A stretch of DNA of 64,000 bases from Physella acuta (taxonomy: Eukaryota; Mollusca; Gastropoda; Physidae), in NCBI RefSeq assembly GCF_028476545.1, contig NW_026732717.1:62001-126000 (forward strand). Direction: 5' to 3'. Positions 24,236-37,374 of this stretch are shown here, in pieces. Under the pieces are notes generated by a model. That model was not told the DNA's origin. It made no database searches and saw only the letters and a list, made by a program, of their open reading frames with translations. The translations under genes were made by a program, and so were the position numbers. How positions within the stretch are numbered: the stretch's first letter is position 1; the number at the start of each line of letters is the position of its first letter.

Positions 24236-24515
24236 TTTATCATGTCACAGGTCTGCAATGTGTCACCATCACAAAGTTGTGTTTCAGGTGTCACCATCTC
24301 AGTGTTTCAATGTGTCACATCACAAAGTTAATTTTTCAATGTGTCACCATCACAAAGTTGAGTTTCAATGTGTCACCACATCAAACGGTGTTTCAATGTG
24401 TCACCATCACAAAGCTGTGTTTCAATGGGTCACCATCCATAATGATGTTTTAATTTCTTACCAGCGTATGGTGTTAAAATGTCACACCATCTTACCACCA
24501 ATGATTTCTGTTTAA
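24236..24515. repeat. degenerate minisatellite, ~28-bp unit
   Basis: Repeats of TGTCACCATCACAAAGTTG then TGTTTCAA, eight or so copies with decay to the right. Confidence 0.85.
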
Positions 24516-24636
24516 ATGTCACTATATGCTAATGTTATCAACAATTAAATGCGTTGCTATGGTTACCACAGTAGAGAGAGATGAGGGAGTGGTACAGTCC
24601 ATTTCATTTAACTAATAGCACGCGCTCAATCTAACA

Positions 24637-24985
24637 CATGGCTCATACATCTAACATGGCTTATCTGATGGCTCATACATGTAATGGCCCATCTGATGGC
24701 TCATACATCTAACATAGCCCATCTGATGGCTCATACATCTAACATGGCCCATCTGATGGCTCATACATGTTATGGCCCATCTGATGGCTCATACATCTAA
24801 CATGGCCCATCTGATGGCTCATACATGTAATAGCCCATCTGACGGCTCATACATGTTATGGCCCATCTGATGGCTCATACATCTAACATGGTCCATCTGA
24901 TGGCTCATACGTGTAATGGCCCATCTGACGGCTCATACATGTAATGGCCCATCTGACGGCTCATACATGTAATGGCCCACCTGAT
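24637..24985. repeat. minisatellite, 28-30-bp unit, ~12 copies
   Basis: Units GGCTCATACATCTAACATGG then CCCATCTGAT, alternating with a shorter CATGTAATGG form. The last unit overlaps the left edge of duplicated segment copy 1, and one unit's worth of the same sequence begins copy 2 at 44,573. Confidence 0.93.
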
Positions 24986-25456
24986 AGCTTGCAAGTACTT
25001 TAACTGCATGAACCGGAATTTTTGAAATTTTAAGTTTAGTAGCCTTCATAGTTAGAAATTATTTTTTTTGTTCGTGCTCTAAGATTTTACCACATGGGCA
25101 GGTTAAAATTTTAAATTTAGTTGGGCAGGACATTTTCTAATTTAAATTTGTTGTAGGTTAATTTTTTTTTCGTGTAGTGGGCATGAAATATTAGACCTAA
25201 GACGCATGCAGTTTTGTAACTGAAACTGCAAGACACATACCACAGACTCAAAGACAGCAAATTTCAAGACACGCGCCGTCAGTTTTAAAGACAGCCACTC
25301 TAAACAAAAAAAAACAGCGCAATAAGCGTTTAACAGCCTGCAGATAATTATCTGGTCATATTTATTCTCCAGACATATTTATCACATGTATCTGTAATGT
25401 TAGACCGTGTTCTATAGATCTAATGTACCTGTCATGGTGTCATCTGGCCATACATA

Positions 25457-25458
<2 letters not shown>

Positions 25459-25546
<88 letters not shown>
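25459..25546. repeat. (AT)44 microsatellite, expanded relative to copy 2
   Basis: 88 bp of AT between CATACATACG and CGTTGCT. The same flanks in copy 2 hold only (AT)5 at 45,081-45,090. Confidence 0.97.
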
Positions 25547-25548
<2 letters not shown>

Positions 25549-25754
25549 TTGCTCATTTATGCTTCAAGATCTGTGAAGCGGGGGTGGGGGGGGGGTCGTC
25601 AGCCAAAGTACAACACGGTCAACTCCCCAGACCCCGGGGTCAATTCTCCAGACCCCCCCCCCCCCCCCAAGGAATCGTGAGACGTCTGCTAGTGCGAGTG
25701 TTTGTTATCTTGTGTGGTCAAGTTTAGACTTTTCTAGCTTTGTTTAGTGGGGCA

Positions 25755-26350
25755 GAGGGTCAAATCTCTGGCTTATTGGTAAAGTGGTCGAATATATGGC
25801 TTATTGATAAAGTGGTCGAATATATGGCTTATTGGTAAAGTGGTCGAATATATGGCTTATTGATAAAGTGGTCGAATATATGGCTTATTGATAAAGTGGT
25901 CGAATATATGGCTTATTGATAAAGTGGTCGAATATATGGCTTATTGATAAAGTGGTCAAATCTCTGGTTTATTGGTAAAGTGGTCAAATATATGGTGTAT
26001 TAATAAAGTGGTCAAATCTATGGCTTATTGATAAAGTGGTCAAATCTCTGGCTTATTGGTAAAGTGGTCAAATATATGGTGTATTAATAAAGTGGTCAAA
26101 TCTATGGCTTATTGATAAAGTGGTCAAATCTATGGCTTATTGATAAAGTGCTCAAATCTATGGCTTATTGATAAAGTGCTCAAATCTATGGCTTATTGAT
26201 ATTGATAAAGTGGTCAATTCTCTGGCTTATTGATAAAGTGCTCAAATCTATGGCTTATTGATAAAGTTATCAAATCTATGGCTTATTGATATTGATAAAG
26301 TGGTCAATTCTCTGGCTTATTTATAAAGTGATCAAATCTCTGGCTTATTG
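25755..26350. repeat. minisatellite, 28-bp unit, ~21 copies
   Basis: Units TGGCTTATTGATAAAGTGGT then CGAATATA or CAAATCTA. The copy 2 counterpart (45,313-45,446) has about five units. Confidence 0.95.
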
Positions 26351-27159
26351 GGGATAGAAAAGATTTAAAATGTAGAGTCTAAGCTTAATTGACAGTAATT
26401 TCCAGTTTACAATTTTTCCTACGTAGGTGATAGGCTTTTTATTTTAAATTTGTTTTCATTCAGTTTTGAAGCCACTGTTTAAAACTTGTTTTGTTTGTTC
26501 TCGGTATATTATGCTCTACCTCGTGTTTCAGCTGGTTTCAAAAGCTTCGTTTTCTCCTGGATTGGTTTTTTTACCAGGAGATTTAGAAAAAAATATGATA
26601 TACAGCTACATCGATATTTGTAACGTAAAAAATTATATACAGGTAGATCAATATTTTTAACAGATAAAAAATAGGATATACATGAAGATCGATATATTTA
26701 ACGAGTAAAAAAATATATACAGATAGATCGATATTTTAACGGGTGAAAAAATTGTAACTCATGTTTTATTTCACATGTACATAAATTTCAACTCATCCTG
26801 CCATTGAAAATCTGGGCATTACATTACGTGGTGCTTAAAAAATCCAAGTCTTACATTAGCCGTTTAATTACTCCACTTTAATCAACAAACTCCATCTACA
26901 TCCCACCTCCCTCCCCCACACACACATACCCACACACTCACTCACCAGCTTCCCTGCCAATACAATCCCCCACACACATATTGATTGGTAACAGACTTGA
27001 AACTAAATGTCTAGACGTGCGGGAATTCCCATTAGCCGAACCTTCAGCGAAGATGTCGGTAGAGCCACGAGTTGCCTGCTTTACTGGCGGCTTATCTTCG
27101 TTTACATCCATAACACATCCGTAGGTTGCATCCTGTTCACTAATGGTAGCTCACATTCA
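26351..27159. other. spacer of the duplicated segment, nothing recognised
   Basis: Near-identical to about 45,447-46,254. An 83-codon open frame at 27,007 is partly kept in both copies, but this is explained by recent duplication and it shows no domain. Confidence 0.5.
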
Positions 27160-27540
27160 GTCAACTCATCAAGTCAACTAATGAAGTCAACTAATAACAA
27201 TCTACATTCCTTTAACGAATTCAGTCAACTAATGAAATCATCTAACGAAGTCAACTAATTGGGTTAACTAATTGAGTCAACTAAGTCAATCAACCAAGTC
27301 AGTCAACTAAGTCAGTCATCTAAGTCAATAAAGAAAATCAGTCAACTCAGTCAGTCAACTCAGTCAGTTGACTAATTCAGTCAAGCAATGAAATCAACTA
27401 ATTCCGTTAACTAATACAGGGATCTAATTCAGTCAACCAAGTAGACAACTAACTCAGTTAATTCAGTCAGTCAACTAATTCAGTCAAGCAATGAAATCAA
27501 CTAATGCAGTCACTAATTCCGTCAACTAATTACAATGTAC
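27160..27540. repeat. degenerate CAGTCAACTAA repeats
   Basis: Words CAGTCAACTAAT, GAAATCAACTAAT and AAGTCAGTC recur irregularly; counterpart at about 46,253-46,495. Confidence 0.8.
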
Positions 27541-27696
27541 ATTCCGCTTATTAATGTCAATTTCAAATTCGGTTAGCTAGTGACAATCTATAATCCTTTA
27601 ACTAATGATAATTTATATCCTGAAAATTTTCTTCCCGTTAACGCCAAATAAATCAGACCATCTGAACTGGTTTAAACAGTTAGCAACTGAACTAAA

Positions 27697-28690
27697 AATA
27701 CATCACCCTATTTAAAAAAAATAATTGACAAATATTCTAAGTAAAAAAATAAATAAAACATCAAACCTAAAACCTATACAGAAATAATTGACAAACCTGT
27801 AACACGTCTAAAAACCACCAACCAACAACCTACAATTGACAAAGTTTGTAACAGTCTAAAAAAACACCAACCACCAACCTATACAAAAATAACTGACAAA
27901 AGTGTAGCAGGTCTAAAAACCACCAACCACCAACCTATACAGAAATAACTGACAAATCTGTATCAGGTCTAAAAACCAACAACCACCAACCTATACAGAA
28001 ATAATTGACAAACCTGTAACACGTCTAAAAACCACCAACCAACAACCTACAATTGACAAAGTTTGTAACAGTCTAAAAAATCACCAACCACCAACCTATA
28101 CAAAAATAACTGACAAAAGTGTAGCAGGTCTAAAAACCACCAACCACCAACCTATACAGAAATAACTGACAAATCTGTATCAGGTCTAAAAACCAACAAC
28201 CACCAACCTATACAGAAATAATTGACAAACCTGTAACACGTCTAAAAACCACCAACCAACAACCTACAATTGACAAAGTTTGTAACAGTCTAAAAAATCA
28301 CCAACCACCAACCTATACAAAAATAACTGACAAAAGTGTAGCAGGTCTAAAAACCACCAACCACCAACCTATACAGAAATAACTGACAAATCTGTATCAG
28401 GTCTAAAAATCAACAACCACCAACCTATACAGAAATAACTGACAAATCTGTATCAGGTCTAAAAACCACCAACCACCAACCTATACAGAAATAACTAACA
28501 AATTTGCATCAGGTCTAAAAACCACCAACCACCAACCTATACAGAAATAACTGACAAATCTGTATCAGGTCTAAAAACCAACAACCACCAACCTATACAG
28601 AAATAACTGACAAATCTGTATCAGGTCTAAAAACCACCAACCACCAACCTATACAGAAACAACTGACAAACCTGCAACATCTAACGTTAA
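27697..28690. repeat. minisatellite, ~54-bp unit with a 217-bp higher-order period
   Basis: Units contain ACCACCAACCTATACAGAAA then TAACTGACAAATCTGTATCAGGTCTAAAA. CTGTAACACGTCTAAAAACC recurs at 27797, 28014 and 28231, 217 bp apart, marking a four-unit higher-order repeat. Copy 2 (about 46,745-47,008) has only about five units and no higher-order structure. Confidence 0.95.
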
Positions 28691-28959
28691 CTACCAGTAT
28701 CGGCGCCCAACCTTTCCCATGCGTCAGTTTTGTTTTGTCTATTTGCACGGATCGACAACTCACCACAGTCATGGTCTTCTAGTTTCACGCGATTAGATTA
28801 CCCGACATCCAAGCCTGTAACCTGTTTGTCTTACTTTCTTTACAAAGGTCAACTGTAGCTAACATGTTGTGCTACTACCCCCCCTCTCTCTTTATCTCTC
28901 TATATATCTATTTCTCTATCACCATTTTTTCGCCTTCTTGTTTATCTTTCTCTCTTTTT

Positions 28960-29262
28960 ATCTCTTTTGCTCTCAATCTTAATCTTCCCCTATCTTTCGC
29001 TTTTTCTCTCTTCTTCTCTCTTCCTATCTCTGTTTCCCTCTCCTTCCCGCTCTCCATCATGCACTCATCTTAGTATCTTCCCCCATCTTTCTCTTTTTCT
29101 CTCATCTTCTCTCTTCCTATCTCTGTATCCCTCTCCTTCCCTCTCTCCATCATGCACCCATCTTAGTATCTTCCCCCATCTTTCTCTTTTTCTCTCATCT
29201 TCTCTCTCCCTATCTCTGTATCCCTCTCCTTCCCTCTCTCCATCATGCACCCATCTTAGTAT
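28960..29262. repeat. pyrimidine-rich 93-bp tandem repeat, ~3 copies
   Basis: CCATCATGCACYCATCTTAG occurs at 29054, 29147 and 29240, 93 bp apart, within CT-rich sequence. Copy 2 (about 47,300-47,410) has a single unit. Confidence 0.93.
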
Positions 29263-29550
29263 CTTACCACATCTTTCTTGCCACACTGTCATTAAAACAG
29301 TACCGATCTCTCCCATCACACAAAGGGTAAACTGTCATATAGTACCAATAAAGCAACAATCTCTGGAACCATTGCGAATATTTCCTGCAGCATTGATGCA
29401 TTCTCAGCTATCAATTCCCCCCCCCCCCTCTTGACAAAGGGCGGAAATATTTCGTTAATTCACGGGTAGAATTTGCAACAGGTGGGGGGGGGGAGATGGG
29501 TGTCTTTAATGTATAGTTATAAATGTCATTACTGAGGCTCGAAAATAGGT

Positions 29551-29892
29551 CACGTAGACTCGTAGAGGGATAGTTTTTGTCTATATTTTCTTGCCTCGTT
29601 CACGTAGAGCGATATTTATTTTGTCTATATTTTCTTGCCTGTTTCACGTAGAGCGATATTTTGTCTGTATTTTCTTGCCTAGTTCACGTAGAGCGATATT
29701 TATTTTGTCTGTATTTTCTTGCCTAGTTCACGTCGAGCGATATTTATTTTGTCTATATTTTCTTGCCTATTTCACGTAGAGCGATATTTTGTCTGTATTT
29801 TCTTGCCTAGTTCACGTACTGCGATATATTTTTGTCTATATTTTCTTGCCTAGGTCACGTAGAGCGATATTTATTTTGCCCGTATTTTCTTG
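29551..29892. repeat. minisatellite, ~44-bp unit, ~8 copies
   Basis: Units TTCACGTAGAGCGATATTTA then TTTTGTCTATATTTTCTTGCCTAG. Counterpart at 47,697-47,999. Confidence 0.93.
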
Positions 29893-30124
29893 CCTGTAAT
29901 ATGTTGCCTCTGTTCTCCTGTCTGCGTTGAATCCTATCTTGCCCACATTCCCCTGCCTGCATTCCCCGTGTCTCTTGACTTATCTACTTATTGAGATCAC
30001 GCCTGGTAGACGAGGCACGGTTCCTGCTAGTGCGAATGCGCGATGGCTCATGATAAAGTTGACTAATCCATAATGACAGTCGGTGGGCGGGGATCAGTGC
30101 ATCGAGTGTGACGCGTCACCAGAG

Positions 30125-30660
30125 AGGAATGTCAACATGCGCAGTAGATGTCATATCAGCATGTCGAGTTGATGTCATGTCAGAGTTAGTCTCATGCCAG
30201 TATGTCAGTTAATGTCATGTCAGTTAATGTCATGTCAGTTAATGTCATGTCAGTTAATGTCATGTCAGTTAATGTCATGCCAGCATGTCAGTTAATGTCA
30301 TGTCAGCATGTCAGTTAATGTCATGTCAGTCCATGTCATATCAGTTAATGCCATGTCAGCATGTCAGTTAATGTCATGCCAGCATGTCCGTTATGTCATG
30401 TCAGTTAATGTCATGTCAGCATGTCAGATAATGTCATGTCAGTCAATGTCATATCAGTTTATGTTATGTCAGCATGTCAGTTAATGTCATGTCAGCATGT
30501 CCGTTAATTTCCTGTCAGTTAATGTCATGCCAGCATGTCAGTTATGTCATGTCACTTAATGTCATGTCAGCATATCAGTTAAAGTCAGTCACCATGTCAG
30601 TTAATCTCATGTCAGCATGTACAGTTAATGTCATGTTACGATTTACAGTCAATGTCATGT
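30125..30660. repeat. minisatellite of GTCAGTTAATGTCAT words, 15-bp base unit
   Basis: Mix of 15-bp units ATGTCATGTCAGTTA and longer GCATGTCAGTTAATG units. Counterpart at about 48,243-48,590, shorter. Confidence 0.93.
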
Positions 30661-31177
30661 CACCAGGCTAAAATGCCAAATGTCAAATTTAGCGCGAGTG
30701 AAATCTAACGTAAGAGTAGCGTCTGTGCTCATATGGCTATTCTTGTGTTTAGAGGGGTGCTCTACGTCAGAGGATTCATAACATAAAATAACTTGTCATT
30801 TTTACTTTCTCCTATACGGAGTATAGTGGAAGTATTGTAATCATAAGTATTACATAAAATTTATAGTTGTGTAGCAACTTTTCAGTGATTTCCGGTAACC
30901 GGAATTGAAACTTATTCTACTTTCATAATTTGAGTACTGTTTCAGATAGATAAATGAAATTTCATGTATAAGTAAAAGATCTAATTCTGTTTTCTTTAAA
31001 ATTTTGAGTAATTTCCGGTGACCGGAAGTAGTACTTTACGCTATTTCGGATTTTCAAAAACACATGAATTTATAAATTCTAATGTTCCGCACTATTATAC
31101 ACGCATTGTATGCAGTTCAGTTGGTGCGCAATCCTTTTTTTATGATACTCTATTCTATATTAATAGTTTAACTATCT
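30661..31177 (+). repeat. interspersed repeat (ACCGG family), fragment 2
   Basis: From about 30,790 to 31,090, with two CCGGTNACCGGAA palindromes (near 30,893 and 31,016) and TGAGTACTGTTTCAGATAGA between them. Lacks ~150 bp present in the copy 2 counterpart (48,700-49,230). Confidence 0.7.
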
Positions 31178-31390
31178 GGGTGTGTAGACACCAATTGCTG
31201 GGGTGTTTAGAGATCATTTTCTGGGGTGTGTAGACACCATTTGCTGGGGTGTGTAGACACCATTTGCTGGGGTGTGTAGACACCATTTGCTGGCATGTGT
31301 AGACACCATTTGCTGGCATGTGTAGGCACCATTTGCTGGCATGTGTAGACACCATTTGCTGGGGTGTGTAGACACCATTTGCTGAAGTGT
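31178..31390. repeat. minisatellite, 23-bp unit, ~9 copies
   Basis: Units GGGTGTGTAGACACCATTTG then CTG; TGTGTAGACACC is partly palindromic. Counterpart at 53,226-53,386. Confidence 0.95.
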
Positions 31391-32276
31391 AGGCATTTGT
31401 TGTTGTTAGCTGGGTACTTGCCGTGTTTCAGTGAGCCAAAATATAATGTTATCACATAGATCTATGTTGTCCTACAGCGGCTGGTTCATTAATATTACAT
31501 CTTACATGTAATGCTAATACAACACAGAAAACATTTTAACACGCTCAAATGTGGAGATAACCAGAAAATAGGGAGAAGAAACAAATGAAATACGTCTGGC
31601 TACTGTTAATTCCCTAATGCTACTCAATGTCACGCCCCTACCCAACAACCCCCCACCCCCCTCCCACCCCCCACCCCCTCCACTTTGTCACCTCACTTGA
31701 ATTGTGGGCTGGGCATTTGAATGACATTTACGGCACCAATACATTTAACTAAAAAATTGGGAAACAAGAAAAATCATTGAAACTTTAGAGCAAAAACCAC
31801 TTTTGACATTCGAAGAATACATTTAATCTTTTGGATCAATTGTTTTAGTAAATACTTTTCGCGTGACAAACAGATTTTATCCTTGAAGTTTTTTTTACTA
31901 ATTACTCGCACATGCCTAATGCCTGCATGTATTTACATTCAGTCACAAGATGGCACCTTTGATGCCGTGTGATTCAATTACATTCGCTATAATTCACCGA
32001 CCAGAGTGTGTGATGGATGAAACGCCTTGAATTATGGCCGTAGTTTAAGCTCGAGCTAATTGCTACAATTCCTGAGCTAATCATTGATATCACTGCTGTT
32101 AGACATCAAACACATGAGGGTGACGTTGATAAATCGGTAGAATTACAAGAAATATTTCTTGTAGAATTACAAGAAATATTTCTTACATCGCGTGGATGGC
32201 AGATTTTAAAACGCTCGGTGAATGTGTTTGATTTGGGTGTTGGGTGTTAACTATGGTGTCATTGGGATTATGTGGT
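31391..32276. other. spacer of the duplicated segment
   Basis: Matches 53,387-54,227. Contains C-runs near 31,650 and a two-copy 22-bp block ending AGAAATATTTCTT (about 32,138-32,186) that is present in both copies. No gene recognised. Confidence 0.5.
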
Positions 32277-32620
32277 AGGAGATTGTACTTGGTGGTAAAT
32301 GGTGTTACATTGTACTTAGTGGTAAATGTGGTACATTGTGGTAAATGGTGGTACATTGTGGTAAAATGTGGTACATTGTGGTAAAATATGGTACCTTGTG
32401 TTTAATGGTGGTAAATAATGATACACTGTGGTAAATGGTGGTAAATAATGGTACATTGTGGTACATTGTGATACATTGTGGTAAATGGTGGTACATTGAT
32501 GTTAGTGGTAAAGGGTGGTACATTGTGGTAAATGTTGTTACATTGATGTTAGTGGTAAAGGGTGGTACATTGTGGTAAATTGTGGTAAATGGTGGTACAT
32601 TGATGTTAGTGGTACATGAT
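32277..32620. repeat. minisatellite of GGTACATTGTGGTAAATGGT words
   Basis: Base unit of about 11 bp (TGGTAAATGG/TGGTACATTG). Counterpart at 54,228-54,448. Confidence 0.92.
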
Positions 32621-32936
32621 GTTGCGGTTGTGCCATCGCTTTGCTCCTGGCGCTATTTTTAATTGGAACCTACAATATCAGGAAAGTGGCCAAGATATCT
32701 GTTTTGGTATTTGAGTTATTTTAAAATTAGTTATTCATATTAGCCTACATTTGAGGTTTTGAAAGTGCATTTAATCTCATTTTAAAAACTCGAATAGTCA
32801 TCTAAAAGATGTAGGCCTATACTTCTATTGTTAAAGTGGGGTGCAAAACCACTTTTGACATTCGTAGAATCTCAAATAATAATCCTTTTCACATCGTCAT
32901 TGTATCTTTCTTCATTACAACTATTTACCAACACAA
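32621..32936. other. spacer of the duplicated segment, nothing recognised
   Basis: Matches 54,449-54,728 with small indels. Confidence 0.5.
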
Positions 32937-33093
32937 TGTACACAAAGAGAGAGCCTGATGTCCACTATAAGACAGCCTGTATGTCCACTATAGAACAGCC
33001 TGTATGTCCACTATAAGACAGACCCTATGTCCACTATAAGACAGCCTGTATGTCCACTATAAGACAGCTTCTATGTCCACTATAGAACAGCCT
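32937..33093. repeat. minisatellite, 23-bp unit, ~7 copies
   Basis: Units TGTCCACTATAAGACAGCCT then GTA. Copy 2 (54,729-55,217) has about 20 units, so here copy 2 is the longer array. Confidence 0.93.
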
Positions 33094-33482
33094 GTAGATC
33101 TCTGGCACTAAACTTGCCGTGCTGTCGAGCAGGGCTGTATCAGATGGAGACGTGTGGGTGTGGCCTCAGCCCCGGGCAACTGTCACGTGTCAGTGATGAC
33201 GCACAGTTCCAGCCCTCTAGCGGTGGCTCCTGACGTTCTGGAACAACAATTTTCTGGTAACGTGTTTGTCCTCAACTGACCTTAACCGACCTGACTTGTA
33301 CTGAGATGACCCTGCACTTAAATGACCCTGCACTAGACGTGAGCCAACATTCAATCAACCAGCCACAGGACGTCCAGATAACACGATTTTAGCTTCACAC
33401 TGGACTGGACGTCACACTATCAGGAATTCTGACATTTCTCCCGGAGGGGAGGGGGAGCGTTGCTGTTGGACACTGGACGTCA
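33094..33482. other. spacer of the duplicated segment, nothing recognised
   Basis: G+C-richer than neighbours; matches 55,218-55,657, where a ~40-bp TCCTGACGTCACAGTTCCAG-containing block is additionally duplicated. Confidence 0.5.
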
Positions 33483-34790
33483 CACTAACAGTAATCTCAC
33501 ACTAACACCAATCTCACACAAACACTAATCTCACACTAACACTAATCTCAAACTAACACTAATCTCACACTAACACTAATCTCACACTAACACTAATCTC
33601 ACACTAACACTAATCTCACACTAACACTAATCCCACACTAACACTAATCTCACACTAATACTAATCTCGCATTAACACTAATCTCACACTAACACTAATC
33701 TAACACTAACATTAATCTCACACTAACATTAATCTTACACTAACACTAATCTCACACTAACACTAATCTCACACTAACACTAATCTCACACTAACACTAA
33801 TCTCACACTAACTTTAATCTCCCATTAACACTAATCTCACACTAACACTAATCTCACACTAACACTAATCTCACACTAACACTAATCTCACACTAACACT
33901 AATCTCACACTAACACTAATTTCACTCTAACTTTAATCTCAGACTAACACTAATTTCACACTAACACTAATCTCACACTAACACTAATCTCAAACACTAA
34001 TCTTACACTAACACTAATCTCACACTAACAGTAATCTCACACTAACAGTAATCTCACACTAACACTAATCTCAAACTCACATTAATCTCACACTAACACT
34101 AATCTCACACTAACACCAATCTCACATTAACACTAATCTCACACTTACACTAATCTCACACTAACGCTAATCTCACATTAACACTAATCTCACACTAACA
34201 CTAATCTCGCATTAACACTAATCTCACACTAACACTAATCTCACACTAACACTAATCTCACACTAACACTAATCTCACACTAACACTAATCTCACACTAA
34301 CACTAATCTCACACTAACACTAATCTCAAACACTAATCTTACACTAACACTAATCTCACACTAACACTAATCTCACACTAACACTAATCTCACACTAACT
34401 TTAATCTCACACAAACACTAATCTCACACTAACACTAATCTCACACTAACACGAATCTCACACTAACACGAATCTCACACTAACACGAATCTCACACTAA
34501 CACGAATCTCACACTAACACGAATCTCACACTAACACGAATCTCACACTAACACTAATCTCACACTAATCTCAGACTAACACTAATCTCACACTAATCTC
34601 AGACTAACACTAATCTCACACAAACACTAATCTCACACTAACACGAATCTCACACTAACACGAATCTCACACTAACACTAATCTCACACTAATCTCAGAC
34701 TAACACTAATCTCACACTAATCTCAGACTAACACTAATCTCACACTAATCTCACACTAACACTAATCTCACACTAATCTCACACTAACAC
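33483..34790. repeat. minisatellite, 17-bp unit, ~75 copies
   Basis: Units CACACTAACACTAATCT for 1.3 kb. Variants cluster in runs: CACGAATCT near 34,450-34,550 and CACACTAATCTCAGACTAA near 34,560-34,760, the latter a longer composite unit. Copy 2 has about 400 bp. Confidence 0.96.
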
Positions 34791-34865
34791 CGAAAACAAT
34801 GAATTGTTTTAAACATTTCTCATCGCGCTTATTGGTACCGTTTTCTTAATTGCCTAATTTCTCAT

Positions 34866-34914
34866 CAGCAATCCACTTCTCATCAGCAATCCACTTCTCA
34901 TCAGCAATCCACAT
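34866..34914. repeat. 17-bp tandem repeat, 3 copies
   Basis: TCATCAGCAATCCACTT three times; two copies in the duplicate at about 56,120. Confidence 0.85.
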
Positions 34915-34960
34915 TGCTTTGTCATTTTTTTTTTAAATTGCGAGGTGGTTTTTTTTTTGG

Positions 34961-35033
34961 ACTGACACAGACTGACATAGACTGACATAGACTGACATAG
35001 ACTGACATAGACTGACATAGACTGACATAGACT
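34961..35033. repeat. 10-bp tandem repeat, ~7 copies, after a T-run
   Basis: GACTGACATA repeats directly after a 10-base T-run. Copy 2 has about 9-10 units after a 30-base T-run. Confidence 0.95.
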
Positions 35034-35843
35034 TAATATTTACAACCGACCAAAATGTTCGAAGTGTTTTTGACACGTAGTTCTTCTCCAGTACTGCGTG
35101 CATAACAATGCCAGTACTGTAGTATATCGAATGACACTCTTCCTCTTAATTTCATTCAACTTCTTTTAGCGACTAAGAAATGGACATTTACCTTTATTGT
35201 AAGGGCAGATGTCGGTTGATGTGACACTAAAGACAAAAGCTGGTGTTTCACTATAGCATCGAACTGACTTCTCTCGATCACAGATATTCAACTTTCTTTT
35301 TCTAAGATAAACTTGTAAATGTTGAACCCAGAAAACTAAATCTTACCGATCTAGCGAGAGATTTTGCTAAACAATGTCACTCAACTCTTTAGATAACAAA
35401 CATTGTATCAACTAAATATTTAACTGACATCCCAGTGTCCTACTAACTACACGTAGTTACCTGTATCAGGTGTTGACACCTTTTAGACTGACTCTTGTAA
35501 CAAGCTGACATTTTGTTTACGTGGACACCTCTCATAGACTGACTCTCTTCAACCCACGACTCAGCCTACACAAATAAACTAGGACTCACCTCTTGACCTG
35601 AAGGAAAACGATAAAACACATCTGACAAAACTCACGAAAACAATACCTGCTATTACAGGGGAATAGGCCGATGTGGTACCAGAGGTCTTTAATCATCGAG
35701 TCTTAGAGACTAAACTAAAAAAATAACAATTTAAAAATAGACTAGAAGTGATGGTATTGATGATCTGTTTACATCTATACCAACAGTTTACCATACTTGT
35801 ATTATTACGAGCGTACACCTATGTTGTAATACTTGAATTATTA
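35034..35843. other. spacer of the duplicated segment, nothing recognised
   Basis: Matches about 56,319-57,110 plus the sequence after the Helitron. No gene seen. Confidence 0.45.
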
Positions 35844-35990
35844 CTTGTGTGCATCTATATATTATTACTTGTGTGCATTTATACTTCAGATTTTCTGTAA
35901 ATCAATAGATGAAATACCTCAGATTTCCGGAAAATCTGTGGTATTTCATCTATTGAGGTACAGATGTAATAATATATAGATGCACACAAG
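35844..35990. repeat. 147-bp imperfect palindrome
   Basis: Outer arms CTTGTGTGCATCTATATATT and the reverse complement AATATATAGATGCACACAAG enclose an inner near-perfect hairpin from TCAATAGATGAAATACCTCA to its complement around TTCCGGAAA. Conserved in copy 2 at 58,104-58,257. Confidence 0.93.
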
Positions 35991-36522
35991 AAATAGGACA
36001 TAGCCTTCCAGTGAATTCTCCAGTGACCCCCCCAGGCCAACAGGTCCATGTTAAAAGAACTTGTACCACTTGCCAGACGGCACCCTGGGGCCAGTTGCTT
36101 AATCCATAAAACCAGTTGCTTACGACGGTTGGGTAACTTGGTTGGCCAGATTTTTATCCGGTTTATTCATGAGCGACAAGCAATGTTCTAAATTTTCTAA
36201 AAGCTTTGATTCCTGGTGCTCTTGTACTGTCTTTCAGCTGCTGCTTCTCCTCGCAATCATATTGACAACATCCGGTTCCGCTGGCGGCCATGTTGATTCA
36301 TTTAACTTTAGCATATTTTTATTTTGTTGCCGGCCATTACAGTCCCAAGCCATCCTATATGTTAATAGTAAATCTGCTTTACAGCTTAGCAACCGTTTTC
36401 TTAGTTTTGATACATTCTTGTGTAAATACGTAATGATTATTTACAATAAATCAATAAATAAAAGATAAAAATTATATACTCGTTATATATTAATATATAA
36501 ACCTACCACATTTACATAAAAA
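35991..36522. other. spacer of the duplicated segment, nothing recognised
   Basis: Matches 58,258-58,746. A 108-codon open frame at 36,142 has a hydrophobic stretch but no recognisable domain and is disrupted in copy 2 by indels. Confidence 0.45.
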
Positions 36523-37278
<756 letters not shown>

Positions 37279-37366
<88 letters not shown>

Positions 37367-37374
37367 ATATATAT
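37279..37374. repeat. (TA)n at the right edge of copy 1
   Basis: Separates duplicated segment copy 1 from the retrotransposon. The equivalent edge of copy 2 is the (TA)n at 59,382. Confidence 0.95.

Noticed and set aside
27007-27258. 83-codon frame partly conserved at 46,103 as a gene
   Set aside because: Conservation is explained by the segment duplication; it ends in degenerate tandem repeats and has no domain.
28864-29434. Ser/Leu/Phe-rich frames in CT-rich sequence
   Set aside because: Low-complexity translation of the 93-bp pyrimidine repeat.
36142-36468. 108-codon frame with a hydrophobic stretch as a small membrane protein
   Set aside because: Not kept intact in copy 2 despite recent duplication; no recognised family.
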